From contig NZ_SDAK01000001.1 in the NCBI RefSeq assembly GCF_004210295.1, positions 992,001 through 1,056,000 of the forward strand: 64,000 bases of DNA. The letters are read 5' to 3'. A program made the translations under genes and the position numbers. Under the pieces are notes generated by a model. That model was not told the DNA's origin. It did no database searches and saw only the letters and a list, made by a program, of their open reading frames with translations. Positions within the stretch are counted from its first letter, which is position 1. Each line of letters starts with the position of its first letter. Shown here piece by piece: positions 17,652-27,026 of this stretch. This stretch comes from Lactococcus sp. S-13 (GTDB lineage: Bacteria > Bacillota > Bacilli > Lactobacillales > Streptococcaceae).

Positions 17652-19367
17652 TTATTTTTTATTATTGTTATTTTTTTTACCATAACGTCTGTTCAAATCT
17701 TGCGGTTGGCGCGCTTCCATTACAACAGGCAAGATAACTGGTTTACGTTTTGTTTGGTCATAAAGGAATTTGCCCAGCGCATCACGAATACTTCCTTTGA
17801 TGTCTGCCCATTCAAATTCTTTACCAGCTAAATATTTCTCTACTGTTTCATTAACCACTTCACCTGCTTCACGCATCAAATCACGAGAAGTTTTCACATA
17901 AACGAAGCCTCGCGTATGAACACGAGATTTGCTGACAATCTTACGTTCAGTTTTTGAAATTGTGATTACAGCAATAAAAATCCCATCTTCCGATAAAACT
18001 TTACGATCTCGTAAAACAACAGAACCAATATCGCCAACACCAGAACCATCAATCATAACATTTTCAGCTTGAATAACTCCTGCTGGTACCATCTCACCTT
18101 TTTCAAAGCTCACCATTTCACCACGTTTAGCAATGAAAATATGCTCAGGCAAAATCCCCATTTCCATCGCTAAATTAGCATGGGCGCTAAGTTCACGATA
18201 CTCACCTTGAATAGGAATCAAATTTTTAGGGCGTAAAATATCAATCAAAAATTGCAAATCACGCGCATTCGCATGACCAGAAATTTTCAGGTCGGAAGCT
18301 AGCATTTTCATCACACCGCCAGCTTTATAAATATCATTTTCAATCCGCGCAATTGTCGTTTCATAAGATACCGAAGGGCTTGTGACTGCGAGAACAAGAT
18401 CTCCGTCTTTGATTTTGACGTGTTTATGACGACGATGAGCCATATCACCCAAAGCTTTGAGTGGCTCACCCATCCGACCAGTTTCTAAAATCACCAGCTC
18501 ATTATCAGCAAATTTCTTAATTTCCGCTGGCTTGATAATAGATTTCTTATCAACAATTTTCAATTTTTTCAGGCGAGTCGCTGTTTCGATGATTTGATCC
18601 ATATCTTCGCCAGTAAAAGCAACCCGACGCCCAAGTTTAATTGCCGCATCAATCGTTTGCTGAATACGTCCCAAATTCCCAGCATTACAAGCAATGATCA
18701 CACGACCTTCGCTATCATTGATATGGTCATAAATTTTGTCATAAATTTCATGCTCACTCGCTGATTGCAATGTTGACAAAGCATTTGGCGAAGACGAAAG
18801 AAGAGCCAACACATTGCTGCTTCCAATCTCAGCCAAACGACGCATATTTGTACGATAACCATTGGCAACCGCTGGATCGAAACGGAAGTCTCCTGTATAA
18901 ACAATATTTCCAGAATCAGTTCCAATAACAATCCCCAAACTTTCTGGAATCGTATGTGTTGTTGAAAAGAATGAGATTACTGCCTTACCGAAATCAATCT
19001 CTGTATCTTCTGTCACAACATGAAAATCATTGAATTTGCGACTATCACCATAATTTTTAACATTGATTTTTGCTAACTCAATCGTCAATTCTGAGCCAAA
19101 GACAGGAACCTTCAACTCTGAGACAATATAAGGTAAAGCACCGATTGAATCAGCGTGTCCATGTGTCAAGAAAATTCCAGCTACACGATCAGCATTTTCT
19201 GAGAGATATGTAATATCAGGAATGACAAAGTCAACTCCAAGTTGATCCATTTCAGCGTATTTCAGACCAGCATCAAGCACAAAAATCTGCTCCTCAACTT
19301 CAACCAAATACATATTTTTACCAAACTCACGTACGCCACCCAAAGGAGCGATTTTAATATTAGACAT
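17652..19367 (-). CDS. rnjB: Ribonuclease J (J2 type)
   Basis: 571 residues, metallo-beta-lactamase/beta-CASP nuclease for mRNA decay and rRNA maturation. The metal motif reads HGHADS (residues 69-74) instead of HxHxDH, lacking the last His, as in the weakly active streptococcal J2 that partners J1. Other motifs: TGDFRFDP, SGHANARDLQ and a C-terminal domain ending in Lys/Asn-rich sequence. J1 is not in the window. Own promoter and structured leader upstream; ends in a hairpin shared with the next gene. Confidence 0.9.
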   Translation of the reverse strand: MSNIKIAPLGGVREFGKNMYLVEVEEQIFVLDAGLKYAEMDQLGVDFVIPDITYLSENADRVAGIFLTHGHADSIGALPYIVSELKVPVFGSELTIELAKINVKNYGDSRKFNDFHVVTEDTEIDFGKAVISFFSTTHTIPESLGIVIGTDSGNIVYTGDFRFDPAVANGYRTNMRRLAEIGSSNVLALLSSSPNALSTLQSASEHEIYDKIYDHINDSEGRVIIACNAGNLGRIQQTIDAAIKLGRRVAFTGEDMDQIIETATRLKKLKIVDKKSIIKPAEIKKFADNELVILETGRMGEPLKALGDMAHRRHKHVKIKDGDLVLAVTSPSVSYETTIARIENDIYKAGGVMKMLASDLKISGHANARDLQFLIDILRPKNLIPIQGEYRELSAHANLAMEMGILPEHIFIAKRGEMVSFEKGEMVPAGVIQAENVMIDGSGVGDIGSVVLRDRKVLSEDGIFIAVITISKTERKIVSKSRVHTRGFVYVKTSRDLMREAGEVVNETVEKYLAGKEFEWADIKGSIRDALGKFLYDQTKRKPVILPVVMEARQPQDLNRRYGKKNNNNKK

Positions 19368-19621
19368 AAAAACCTTTCTTATTTAGTGTAATTATTTATT
19401 TTTCGATGTAAAAAAGAGCCTGTAAATCCTTGACAACTCGTCAATAAATCACAGTTCTAATTTGGAAATATCCTTGCCATATTCACTCTCGAGAACGGTC
19501 GAGTGGGACAAGCAATAAAAGATGATTCACTATTGCAGAATCAAAATAAAAGAGATTAGCATTCCAACCTCTACCGAGAATACACTACTATAATTCTAAC
19601 CCAAATAGCTCAAAAAATCAA
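19368..19621 (-). promoter_or_regulatory. rnjB promoter and structured leader of about 220 bases
   Basis: TTGATT (19621-19616), 17 bases, TAGAAT (19598-19593), start near 19586. The leader carries hairpins AGAGGTTGG-AATG-CTAATCTCT, GCAATA...TATTGC, CACTC...GAGTG and a terminator-like hairpin before the ribosome site. No T-box GGTGG motif and no riboswitch class I recognise. Attenuation or autoregulation of the nuclease is an inference. Confidence 0.6.
19410..19454 (-). terminator. Terminator-like hairpin in the rnjB leader
   Basis: Minus strand CTGT, internal loop, TTGAC-GAGTT-GTCAA, internal loop, ACAG, then GCTCTTTTTT. It lies about 45 bases before the start codon. Confidence 0.5.
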
Positions 19622-19672
19622 GCGAATGCCAATATATCACAGATTTCATCTCTTCATCAACTAAAAATAAAA

Positions 19673-19691
19673 AATACCCTAAGGGTATTTC
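19673..19691 (-). terminator. dapA terminator
   Basis: AAATACCC-TTA-GGGTATTT followed by TTTATTTTT on the minus strand, starting right after the dapA stop. Confidence 0.82.
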
Positions 19692-20585
19692 TTATTTCCC
19701 AATTTTTTCAATAATTTTAGCTGCTTCTGTCTCGGTGCACGCAACTAAAGGCAGACGCAACGGTCCAACTTCATAACCTTTATGATTAAGCACTGCCTTA
19801 ATCGGAGCAGGACTTGTCACACTAAAGAGGGCATTGATTTTAGGCAGAATCTGCCGTTGAATTGTCGCCGCTTTTTGGACTGATCCTTCATCAAGTTCCG
19901 TGAACATCTCATTGATTTCGTCTCCAAGAATATGACTGGCAACTGAGATAACCCCTTGACCTCCCAAAGCCTTAGCATGAAAAGCCAGCCCGTCTTCCCC
20001 TGTGTAAACCAAAAAATCATCTGGGGCATTTTCAATCAAATAAGCCAAATTATCTGTCGTTGTACATTCTTTCACAGCAATAACATTTTCCAACTCGGCT
20101 AAGCGCAAAATATTATCTGGTTGGATTTCCGTCACCACTCGTCCTGGAATATTATACAAGATAATTGGTAAATCACTCGCCGTCGCAATCGCTTTAAAGT
20201 GCTGATAAATTCCTTCTTGTGAAGGTTTATTGTAGTAGGGAGTTACAGCCAGCCCAGCATCAATATAGCCAAGCTTTGCAACTTCTTTGACAAATTCAAT
20301 CGAGTCACGTGTATCATTTGTTCCAACCCCTGCAATCAACGGGACGCGCCCTGCAACCAGTTGATTAACTGCAGCAAAGATTTCCAATTCCTCATCGTGC
20401 GTTAACGTTGGGGACTCAGCTGTTGTCCCTGCTAAGATTAATCCTTGAGTGTGATGAGCCAATAAATCCTCAATCAACTTTGGAAAAGCAGCAAAATTGA
20501 TTTCACCATTTTCTTTAAAAGGTGTCACCAAAGCTGTGATAATTTGAGCATTTTTTAATTTTTCAATTGTTTCTTTTGCTGACAT
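19692..20585 (-). CDS. dapA: DapA, 4-hydroxy-tetrahydrodipicolinate synthase
   Basis: 297 residues, TIM barrel enzyme joining pyruvate and aspartate semialdehyde, the entry to diaminopimelate and lysine. Schiff-base Lys172 in [10 protein letters not shown], Tyr144 in ILYNIPGRV, and GTTAESPT near 53-60 are all present. It is behind a lysine riboswitch with its own promoter, so it is transcribed separately from asd upstream. Confidence 0.97.
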   Translation of the reverse strand: MSAKETIEKLKNAQIITALVTPFKENGEINFAAFPKLIEDLLAHHTQGLILAGTTAESPTLTHDEELEIFAAVNQLVAGRVPLIAGVGTNDTRDSIEFVKEVAKLGYIDAGLAVTPYYNKPSQEGIYQHFKAIATASDLPIILYNIPGRVVTEIQPDNILRLAELENVIAVKECTTTDNLAYLIENAPDDFLVYTGEDGLAFHAKALGGQGVISVASHILGDEINEMFTELDEGSVQKAATIQRQILPKINALFSVTSPAPIKAVLNHKGYEVGPLRLPLVACTETEAAKIIEKIGK

Positions 20586-20632
20586 TTTATTCTCCTTATA
20601 GATGAGCTATTTTTAGCTCTGTCAAAGAGGTC

Positions 20633-20662
20633 AAAAAACCTCTATTTGTGGCAAAAGAGGTT
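20633..20662 (-). terminator. Lysine riboswitch expression-platform terminator
   Basis: AACCTCT, a 12-base loop, AGAGGTT and a T run on the minus strand. It lies between the aptamer and dapA. Confidence 0.82.
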
Positions 20663-20691
20663 CTTAAAAGTTCGTCAAAAATGATTTTGAT

Positions 20692-20870
20692 TAGCTCCCC
20701 TTTCCCTCTTACCGAGAGAAAGACAGTCTGCAGGATTTAACCATACAGCCCAAGAAAAGTCTTGTGAAAACTTCTCCTTCGGCAAAAAACGCCGCCGTCA
20801 GTTTCATTGCGCTCACCGCTCCACTGATTTTTTCGTCTTTGCAACCTCTAATTTTGTTTGATTTATTATA
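20692..20870 (-). promoter_or_regulatory. Lysine riboswitch (L box) with promoter, controlling dapA
   Basis: Extended -10 TGCTATAAT (-10 at 20870-20865). The aptamer (20850-20692) contains the conserved L-box blocks AGAGGTTGCAAAGACGA, GGAGCGGTGAGCGCAATGAA, ACTGACGGCGGCGTTTTTTG, TTGCCGAAGGAGAAGTTTTC, GGGCTGTATGGTTAAATCC and TGCAGACTGTC, in order. A terminator follows. Binding of lysine should end transcription before dapA. Confidence 0.95.
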
Positions 20871-20886
20871 GCATATTTATGCGTTT

Positions 20887-21369
20887 TTAGCTAATGGTTT
20901 TAACGTTTTTCTTGTTTTCTTTAAGCACACTCTGACTAAAATCTTCCAGCGGACGGCGATTGGGCTCATGGATATTTTCTGGAAGGTTTTCCAAATTGAA
21001 CCATTTAAGCTGTGTCACTTCTTCAAGCTGTGGATGTAGCTCACCGCTAAAATCCTGACAAATGAAATAAGCACCTGGCATATAAACCTTGTCGCCGTTA
21101 GGATAGCTCATAAAGCGGTCCTTGCCTGAGTAAACACCCAAAAGCTCAAGTTGACCAGCAGCTAAACCTGTCTCTTCCAGAAGCTCACGACGTGCCGCGT
21201 CTTCCAGTTCTTCACCGATTTCAAGACCTCCAGCGTGTAGCGCCCATTTTCCATTATCCTTGCGCTCTTGTAAGAGGACTTTTCCATCACGATAGACAAT
21301 AACACCTGCCCCAAGATAAATCAATAGCTCGTGCCCTATTTTTTGGCGTATCTCACTGATATAGCTCAT
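20887..21369 (-). CDS. Nudix hydrolase, second of a tandem pair
   Basis: 160 residues. The Nudix box is intact: GGLEIGEELEDAARRELLEE then TGL (about residues 47-69), with the Mg2+-binding REXXEE. The N-terminus MSYISEIRQKIGHELLIYLG closely matches its neighbour, which points to a tandem duplication. Substrate unknown; a nucleoside diphosphate derivative is expected. Its start lies 17 bases inside the upstream paralogue, so they are probably co-translated. Confidence 0.87.
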   Translation of the reverse strand: MSYISEIRQKIGHELLIYLGAGVIVYRDGKVLLQERKDNGKWALHAGGLEIGEELEDAARRELLEETGLAAGQLELLGVYSGKDRFMSYPNGDKVYMPGAYFICQDFSGELHPQLEEVTQLKWFNLENLPENIHEPNRRPLEDFSQSVLKENKKNVKTIS

Positions 21370-21823
21370 CTTTTAATTCCTTTGCGACAAAATCTTTTAA
21401 TAAACGAGCGTGCATGGAAAAGAGGGGTTCGGGAAGTGGTTTATGAATATCAAACCAACTTAACTCAGCAACCTCTTCTTGTTGCGCCTTTAATTCTCCT
21501 GAAAAATCGCGACAAACATAGACAATTGTTGGAAAATAGATTTCATCGCCATTCGGATAGGTCAAAAAGCTATCTTCTCCTGAATAAGTACCAAAGAACT
21601 CCAGAGAATGAGCGATTAGACCACTTTCTTCAAACAGTTCTCGATGAGCAGCCGCTTCAAAGGATTCACCAACTTCAATGCCTCCCGCATGAATCCCCCA
21701 ACCAAGTCCATCAGCTCTTTTTTGCAGGAGAATTTTACTTCGTTGTTCGATGATAACTCCACTTCCGACACCGATTAAGAGATCATTTCCTATCTTCTTG
21801 CGTATTTCACTCACATAGCTCAT
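21353..21823 (-). CDS. Nudix hydrolase, first of a tandem pair
   Basis: 156 residues. Nudix box GGIEVGESFEAAAHRELFEE then SGL is complete. Both copies share SYxSEIRxKIG at the start and GxYSGxDxFxxYPNGDxxYxP in the middle, with clear divergence elsewhere, so the duplication is not recent. It follows asd by 15 bases and is likely in one transcript with it, though no link to lysine synthesis is known. Confidence 0.87.
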   Translation of the reverse strand: MSYVSEIRKKIGNDLLIGVGSGVIIEQRSKILLQKRADGLGWGIHAGGIEVGESFEAAAHRELFEESGLIAHSLEFFGTYSGEDSFLTYPNGDEIYFPTIVYVCRDFSGELKAQQEEVAELSWFDIHKPLPEPLFSMHARLLKDFVAKELKDELYQ

Positions 21824-21838
21824 TTGAATGTTCTTTCC

Positions 21839-22918
21839 CTACTTCAACTCGAACTTCAATTCCTTGGTTGGACGCACTAACCCACGTTCATGTAAGCTTT
21901 CGGCAATTTGAACAGAATTCCATGCCGCACCTTTGAGCAAATTATCCGAAACACACCACAAATGAATTCCATTTGCAGCGTCCAAATCTTTGCGAATCCG
22001 ACCAACAAAAGTTTCTCGTTTGCCAACGGCATTGATTGCTTGAGGATAGATTTGATTGGCAACATCATCTTCGAGGACTGCTCCTGGAAATTCAGAAATC
22101 AAGCGCTTAACCTCAGAGATATCTGCGATTTTTTCCGTTTCGATATAGATAGACTCTGAGTGACCAATAAGCACTGGAATACGCACACAAGTTGCTGAAA
22201 CAGCAATTTTATCATCTTCCATGATTTTCTTGGTTTCATGTGTCATCTTCATTTCTTCGTAAGTATAATCATTGTCCGTGAAAACATCAATTTGTGGTAA
22301 AGCATTATAAGCAATAGGATAGTGCTTTTTATCTCCTTTTACCGGCAAAATATGTGCCTCTACTGCTGTGGGATCAACACCATCATTCAAAATTTCACGA
22401 AGTTCATGATCAGCTTCGTTCATTGCTTGTTGTCCCGCCCCACCAATTGCTTGATAGGTACTAACGATGATCCGTTTCAAACCATAAACACGACGAATCG
22501 GTTCTAAAGCAACCATCATTTGAATGGTCGAACAATTAGGACAAGCAATAATTCCATTATGAGCATCAAGAGCCTGCGCATTTACCTCTGGTACGACAAG
22601 AGGGACATGAGGATTTTGGCGGAAAAAGCTTGTATTATCAACCACAACCGCTCCTGCTTTTACTGCATAAGGAGCGTACTTTTCAGACACAGATCCACCT
22701 GCCGAAAAAAGAGCGATATCTACATTAGCAAACGAATCTTCCGTCAATTCTTCAATGATTAACTCTTGCTCACCAAATTTTACTTTTTTACCTGCTGAAC
22801 GCTTGCTAGCTAAGGCTTTAACTGATTGAATGGGTAAGCTTGTGTTTGTAAGTTGTTCAAGCATCCGTGTTCCAACAGCACCAGTGGCTCCGACTACTGC
22901 AACGTTATATTTTGTCAT
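21839..22918 (-). CDS. asd: Asd, aspartate-semialdehyde dehydrogenase
   Basis: 359 residues. Reduces aspartyl phosphate to the semialdehyde, the branch point for lysine/DAP, threonine and methionine. Rossmann loop [10 protein letters not shown] at 10-19, catalytic Cys129 in [22 protein letters not shown] and the substrate-binding [11 protein letters not shown] region. The ATG follows AAAGGATAG. Promoter -10 TATAAT lies about 35 bases upstream. No riboswitch here, in contrast with dapA. Confidence 0.97.
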   Translation of the reverse strand: MTKYNVAVVGATGAVGTRMLEQLTNTSLPIQSVKALASKRSAGKKVKFGEQELIIEELTEDSFANVDIALFSAGGSVSEKYAPYAVKAGAVVVDNTSFFRQNPHVPLVVPEVNAQALDAHNGIIACPNCSTIQMMVALEPIRRVYGLKRIIVSTYQAIGGAGQQAMNEADHELREILNDGVDPTAVEAHILPVKGDKKHYPIAYNALPQIDVFTDNDYTYEEMKMTHETKKIMEDDKIAVSATCVRIPVLIGHSESIYIETEKIADISEVKRLISEFPGAVLEDDVANQIYPQAINAVGKRETFVGRIRKDLDAANGIHLWCVSDNLLKGAAWNSVQIAESLHERGLVRPTKELKFELK

Positions 22919-22982
22919 AATTGTCTATCCTTTTTCAGTAAATTATAATTATTATAACTCTTTTGTCTCTTAAGAGCAAGAA

Positions 22983-23010
22983 AAAATCTACCAATCGGTA
23001 GACTTTTTTT
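22983..23010 (-). terminator. glpF terminator
   Basis: AGTCTACC-GATT-GGTAGATTTTTTC on the minus strand, directly after the glpF stop. Confidence 0.83.
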
Positions 23011-23012
23011 AA

Positions 23013-23894
23013 TTATTTAAACATTAATTTAAAGACTGTTGCGGCAATGATTGCTCCAATAATTGTTGCAACAACAGGAACCCATGCATACCACCATTTT
23101 GCATCTTTATCTTTACCAATAATAGATTGAGGCAAGATGCTATAAACAATACGTGGGCCTAGGTCACGAGCGGGATTGAGTGCTGCACCCGTCGGACCGC
23201 CAAAAGCTGCTACTAAACCAACAAACATCAAGCCAATTGCTAAAGCACCAACCATTTTAGAAGATGAAGCTCCTGAAACAGAAGCCCAAATCTGACTCAC
23301 TGTGTCACTTGATGTGACATTTGCTCCTTGTTTTTGAGCATAGTCTGTCATCCATTTGATTGATTCGGCACCAAAGAAATTCGTTGTAAAGCTGAGAATA
23401 CCAAAAACAAAAACAAACATCCCGATGACTTCATTTACAAAGCCATTAAAAATTGCTTTTCCATGATTTGACTCGCCAGTTACTTCATTTGGAGCATCAA
23501 GGGCATTGTTAGTCGCAAAGGCACCCAGTGCAATTGCTCCGTCATTCGTTTTAGCAAAATACTCTTTATAAATAGCTACCACGAGGAGTTGACCAATAAC
23601 TGCTCCGATCACCTGAGCCAAGACGTATTGAGCAACGTGTGCCCAAGGAAAATAGCCAGCCGTAGCTAAACCAATAGTGATAGCGGGGTTGATGTGTGCA
23701 CCAGAAACATTTGCAAAAGCCAGAACAGGTACCATAATTGCAATGCCGTAGCCCCAAGCAATTCCAAGAGCGCCAAACCCTTTATTTTTAGAGCCCTTAA
23801 GCGTTGCTCCTGCGATTGCACTATTACCAAGAAGTACAAGGAGCATTGTCCCTAAACCTTCAGCAAGATACTTTGTCATCCATGAAACATCCAT
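23013..23894 (-). CDS. glpF: Aquaglyceroporin, GlpF family
   Basis: 293 residues, six membrane spans with two half-helices. NPA boxes: HINPAITIG (residues 69-71) and the second one in AALNPARDLGPR. The Asp after the second NPA marks the glycerol-passing branch, as against strict water channels. An insert of about 35 residues between spans 3 and 4 (TNNALDAPNEVTGESNHG) is long. Lactic acid bacteria use such proteins for glycerol, dihydroxyacetone or lactic acid, so the substrate is open. No glpK or glpD beside it. Confidence 0.9.
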   Translation of the reverse strand: MDVSWMTKYLAEGLGTMLLVLLGNSAIAGATLKGSKNKGFGALGIAWGYGIAIMVPVLAFANVSGAHINPAITIGLATAGYFPWAHVAQYVLAQVIGAVIGQLLVVAIYKEYFAKTNDGAIALGAFATNNALDAPNEVTGESNHGKAIFNGFVNEVIGMFVFVFGILSFTTNFFGAESIKWMTDYAQKQGANVTSSDTVSQIWASVSGASSSKMVGALAIGLMFVGLVAAFGGPTGAALNPARDLGPRIVYSILPQSIIGKDKDAKWWYAWVPVVATIIGAIIAATVFKLMFK

Positions 23895-24033
23895 AATAAA
23901 TTCCTTTCTTTTTTATAAAATAAACCAAGATGTCAACAGCCTCATTTTATCATATTTTTCTTAATGATTACTAATAATATGAACGGAAAAAATTTTTTAC
24001 AATTTTCTTATTATTTTTTATCGGTTTTAAAAA

Positions 24034-24215
24034 ACAAAAAGCCCTATTTTAAAAAAATAGGACTTTTAATCAGGCATTTTCATGTGCCAAAGAGGTTCAC
24101 ACACTTTGACAAACACTCATCATTCCTTGACGGAAAACTCAATTTCCCAGTGCTCCTGTGCTTCGAAATTTTGCTAAAAAGCAAAATCATCGACTCATCG
24201 CATGAATTTATTATA
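24034..24215 (-). ncRNA. Candidate structured RNA of about 170 bases, class unknown
   Basis: Promoter: TTTGTT, 17 bases, extended -10 TGCTATAAT (-10 at 24215-24210), start near 24203. The RNA begins with TTCATGCG able to pair with CACATGAA near its end, holds hairpins ATTTTGC/GCAAAAT, GGAAA/TTTCC and CAAAG/CTTTG, and ends in a strong terminator (AAAAGTCCTATTTT / AAAATAGGGCTTTT, 24067-24037). glpF has its own -10 further on, so this can be a free small RNA or an attenuated leader. No open frame with a ribosome site. It does not fit known classes I could test by eye. Confidence 0.55.
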
Positions 24216-24264
24216 GCACACTTTGACTTTGGAACAAAGAATGAGCTTGCTTTTTTCTTTTGCT

Positions 24265-24519
24265 TTAATTCCAACCGCTCAATTTCACTAACAAAATCAG
24301 GCTTGCACCAACAACAGCCAATAAAATAAGCGCAAAGCGAATCGTAAATAATCGGGTACCGTTACGCTCATAAGACCTTACAGACTTTGTCCCATGGTAA
24401 GTAAACAGAGCAATCCAAGCCAAAATAGTCAAGATGATTTGCACAAAAAGCTGCGCATCCCAAAGATACAGATTTAAAAGCGAACCAATTCCTGCGATTA
24501 AAGCAATAAGTACTGCCAT
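24265..24519 (-). CDS. Small membrane protein, unknown function
   Basis: 84 residues with three hydrophobic segments (about 1-20, 24-41, 60-80) and a basic loop GTKSVRSYERNGTRLF between the last two. The ATG has AAGGAG upstream. No family recognised. It lies between the candidate RNA and transketolase and appears to be a single gene. Confidence 0.65.
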   Translation of the reverse strand: MAVLIALIAGIGSLLNLYLWDAQLFVQIILTILAWIALFTYHGTKSVRSYERNGTRLFTIRFALILLAVVGASLILLVKLSGWN

Positions 24520-24637
24520 TTTTTCTCCTTCGGGCTAGATTCACTCCGCCCCTTCTTTTGAATTCATTATAGCATAAAACCTAATTTTCAAAGCTTACAA
24601 AGAAGTAAGTTTTCGCTAGAAAATTCACTGACGGATT

Positions 24638-24671
24638 AGAGAATTTACTGACGTAAATTTACGTCAGTAAA
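24638..24671. repeat. Perfect palindrome of the dispersed repeat after tkt
   Basis: 24644-24671 is a 28-base perfect palindrome centred on AAATTT, with arms TTTACTGACGTAAA. The left arm continues leftward as AGAGAATTTACTGACG (24638-24653). A further half-site, TTCACTGACGG, lies at 24624-24634. Confidence 0.8.
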
Positions 24672-24705
24672 AAAGAAAGCCCTGAGAGGTACCCAGAGCT
24701 TTCTT
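24671..24705 (-). terminator. tkt terminator
   Basis: AAGAAAGC...GCTTTCTT arms with further CTG/CAG pairing and a TTTTTT run on the minus strand. It abuts the palindromic repeat. Confidence 0.8.
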
Positions 24706-24711
24706 ATCTTT

Positions 24712-26688
24712 TTAATCCAATGTTTTGTAAACATTTACCACGTTTTCAGCAGTGAAACCATATTCTGGAAGGATAATATTGGCCGGAGCTGATGCTCCCC
24801 AAGTATCAACCGTCACTGTTGCGCCGTCAAGACCAATATATTTGGCCCAACCAAAGCTTGTACCCGCTTCAATGCCGACACGTTTACGACAAGATTTTGG
24901 CAAGATTTCTTCACGATAGGCCGCTGATTGCTCATCGAAGAGATTCATCGAAGGCATAGAAACCACGCGCACACCAGCACCCAAAGTTTTCTTCGCTTCC
25001 AAAGCCAAAGCCACTTCTGAACCTGTGGCGATGAGGATTCCTTCAAGAGCTCCTTCTTCTTTAGAAATGATGTAAGCTCCACGGTTCAGACCTTCTTCAG
25101 CCAATTCTGCTGTGCCAGGTAAAACAGGTAGATTTTGACGTGTCAAAACCAACGCGGTTGGACGCGTTTTGCTTGAAGCTGCATGACGCCAAGCTGCAAT
25201 TACCTCATTGCCATCAGCTGGACGGAAGACGTCCAAATTAGGCATAGAGCGCACTGAAGCCAATTGTTCCACAGGTTCGTGAGTTGGCCCGTCTTCCCCG
25301 ACAGCAATTGAGTCATGTGTCCAAACATAAGTCACAGGCAGATTTTGGAGAGCCGCCATACGTACGGCAGGAAGCATATAGTTTGAGAAGACAAAGAAAG
25401 TTCCGCCATACACACGTGTTCCGCCATGGAGTGCAATACCATTCATGATTGCGCCCATCGCAAACTCACGGACACCAAACCAGATATTACGCCCAGCGTA
25501 GTTTTCTGGCATAAAGTCAGACTCAGCTTTTGCCATTGTGTTGTTTGAGGCTGAAAGGTCAGCAGAACCGCCCCAGAAATTTGGCATTTGAGCTGACAAT
25601 TCTTGAATAGCTTCTTGCGAAGTGACACGGCTCGCTTTGCTTGAATCAAGTTCGTGTTTAGTCAAATCCAAATCTGGCGTTTCATTTTCAAAAGCTTTAA
25701 CATATTGCTCAGCCAACTCTGGATATTTTTTAGCATAATCTGCAAAAGTATCACGCCAAACTTGTTCCATTGCTTCACCACGGGCTACTAGGGTTTCCGT
25801 GAAGCGTTTTGATACTTCTTGTGGCACGCTAAATTCAGGATACTCCCAACCATAAGCTTTCTTGGCAAAATCAACACCTTGTGCTCCCAAAGGCGCTCCG
25901 TGAACTGCTGAAGTTCCTTGCTTTTCAGCACCAAAACCGATGACTGTTTTCACCTCAATAATAGTTGGTTTAGATGTTTCAGCTTTTGCCAGTTTGACTG
26001 CTGCTGAAATCTCACTCAAATCATTGCCATCCTTAACCAAAAGGTGTTGCCAACCATAAGATTCAAAACGTTTTTTAACATCATCAATGAATGACATTGA
26101 TAAATCACCATCTAGAGAAATATTATTTGAATCATAAAAGAGAATCAGTTTGCCTAATTTCAACTTGCCAGCTAATGAAGCAGCTTCTTGCGAAACACCC
26201 TCCATCAAATCGCCATCTCCATTGAGTCCATAAGTATAGTGATCGACGATATCAAAACCAGGTTTATTATATTGGGCAGCCAAATGAGCTTCTGCCATTG
26301 CCATTCCTACTGCGTTGGCAATCCCTTGCCCTAAAGGACCAGTTGTTGCCTCCACACCATCAGTATGATCAACTTCTGGGTGACCAGGTGTTTTTGATTG
26401 CCATTGACGGAAATTTTTCAAATCATCCAAAGTGACATTGTAGCCTGACAAGTGTAAAAGGCTATAAAGAAGCGCTGAACCATGCCCTGCTGACAAGACA
26501 AAACGATCACGGTTAGACCATTTTCGACTAGTTTTAGGATTAACATTCAAAAATTTGCTCCACAGCACATAAGCCATTGGCGCAGAACCCATTGGAAGAC
26601 CTGGGTGACCAGAATTTGCTTTTTGAATTGCATCCATTGACAAAGTCCGAATGGCATTAACTGCCAGTTGATCAGTAGTATCAAACAT
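24712..26688 (-). CDS. tkt: Transketolase
   Basis: 658 residues, thiamine-diphosphate enzyme moving two-carbon units in the pentose phosphate pathway. Seen: [36 protein letters not shown], ThDP-binding [20 protein letters not shown] with the metal-binding Asn in [10 protein letters not shown], and [19 protein letters not shown] in the pyrimidine domain. Full length. Monocistronic, with its own terminator. A possible cre (TTCAAGCGCTAGAA, 26821-26808) lies 120 bases upstream. Confidence 0.97.
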   Translation of the reverse strand: MFDTTDQLAVNAIRTLSMDAIQKANSGHPGLPMGSAPMAYVLWSKFLNVNPKTSRKWSNRDRFVLSAGHGSALLYSLLHLSGYNVTLDDLKNFRQWQSKTPGHPEVDHTDGVEATTGPLGQGIANAVGMAMAEAHLAAQYNKPGFDIVDHYTYGLNGDGDLMEGVSQEAASLAGKLKLGKLILFYDSNNISLDGDLSMSFIDDVKKRFESYGWQHLLVKDGNDLSEISAAVKLAKAETSKPTIIEVKTVIGFGAEKQGTSAVHGAPLGAQGVDFAKKAYGWEYPEFSVPQEVSKRFTETLVARGEAMEQVWRDTFADYAKKYPELAEQYVKAFENETPDLDLTKHELDSSKASRVTSQEAIQELSAQMPNFWGGSADLSASNNTMAKAESDFMPENYAGRNIWFGVREFAMGAIMNGIALHGGTRVYGGTFFVFSNYMLPAVRMAALQNLPVTYVWTHDSIAVGEDGPTHEPVEQLASVRSMPNLDVFRPADGNEVIAAWRHAASSKTRPTALVLTRQNLPVLPGTAELAEEGLNRGAYIISKEEGALEGILIATGSEVALALEAKKTLGAGVRVVSMPSMNLFDEQSAAYREEILPKSCRKRVGIEAGTSFGWAKYIGLDGATVTVDTWGASAPANIILPEYGFTAENVVNVYKTLD

Positions 26689-27026
26689 AAGATTTCTCCA
26701 TATTTTTATTTATATTCCATTATAGCACAACTTAGAAAAGGTTTTCAATTCTGAAAATAAAAATTATTTTCTTTCTTATCTCATTTTACCTGAAAATATT
26801 TTTAATTTTCTAGCGCTTGAAAAAAGAATAAGCTCTAAATCATAGCAGTCTCAAGTTCCTCTCTGCTTTGTACAACACCTTTTTGATAAGAGTATTGTTT
26901 GGAATACAAATCATCTCATCAGAATTTTTTTATAATAAAAACTTCTCCGAAAAGTTAGTCAGTAAAAAATTACAGCTGAACTTTTCTTAGAAGTTTTAAC
27001 ATTATCACTAAAAGTGTGAGCATTTT
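26689..27026. other. 338-base gap between kdgA and tkt
   Basis: The kdgA side holds a likely terminator, AACTT-TTCGGAG-AAGTT with a T run (26957-26935, minus strand). The tkt side holds its promoter region and the cre-like TTCAAGCGCTAGAA, which is symmetric but differs from the Lactococcus cre consensus at three places. No open frame of interest. Confidence 0.45.

Noticed and set aside
19368-19621. T-box reading of the rnjB leader
   Set aside because: The antiterminator motif (GGTGGNACC) and an aminoacyl gene are missing.
24034-24215. 6S RNA for the transcript near glpF
   Set aside because: Only the end helix fits; the long double-stranded rod with central bulge is not seen.
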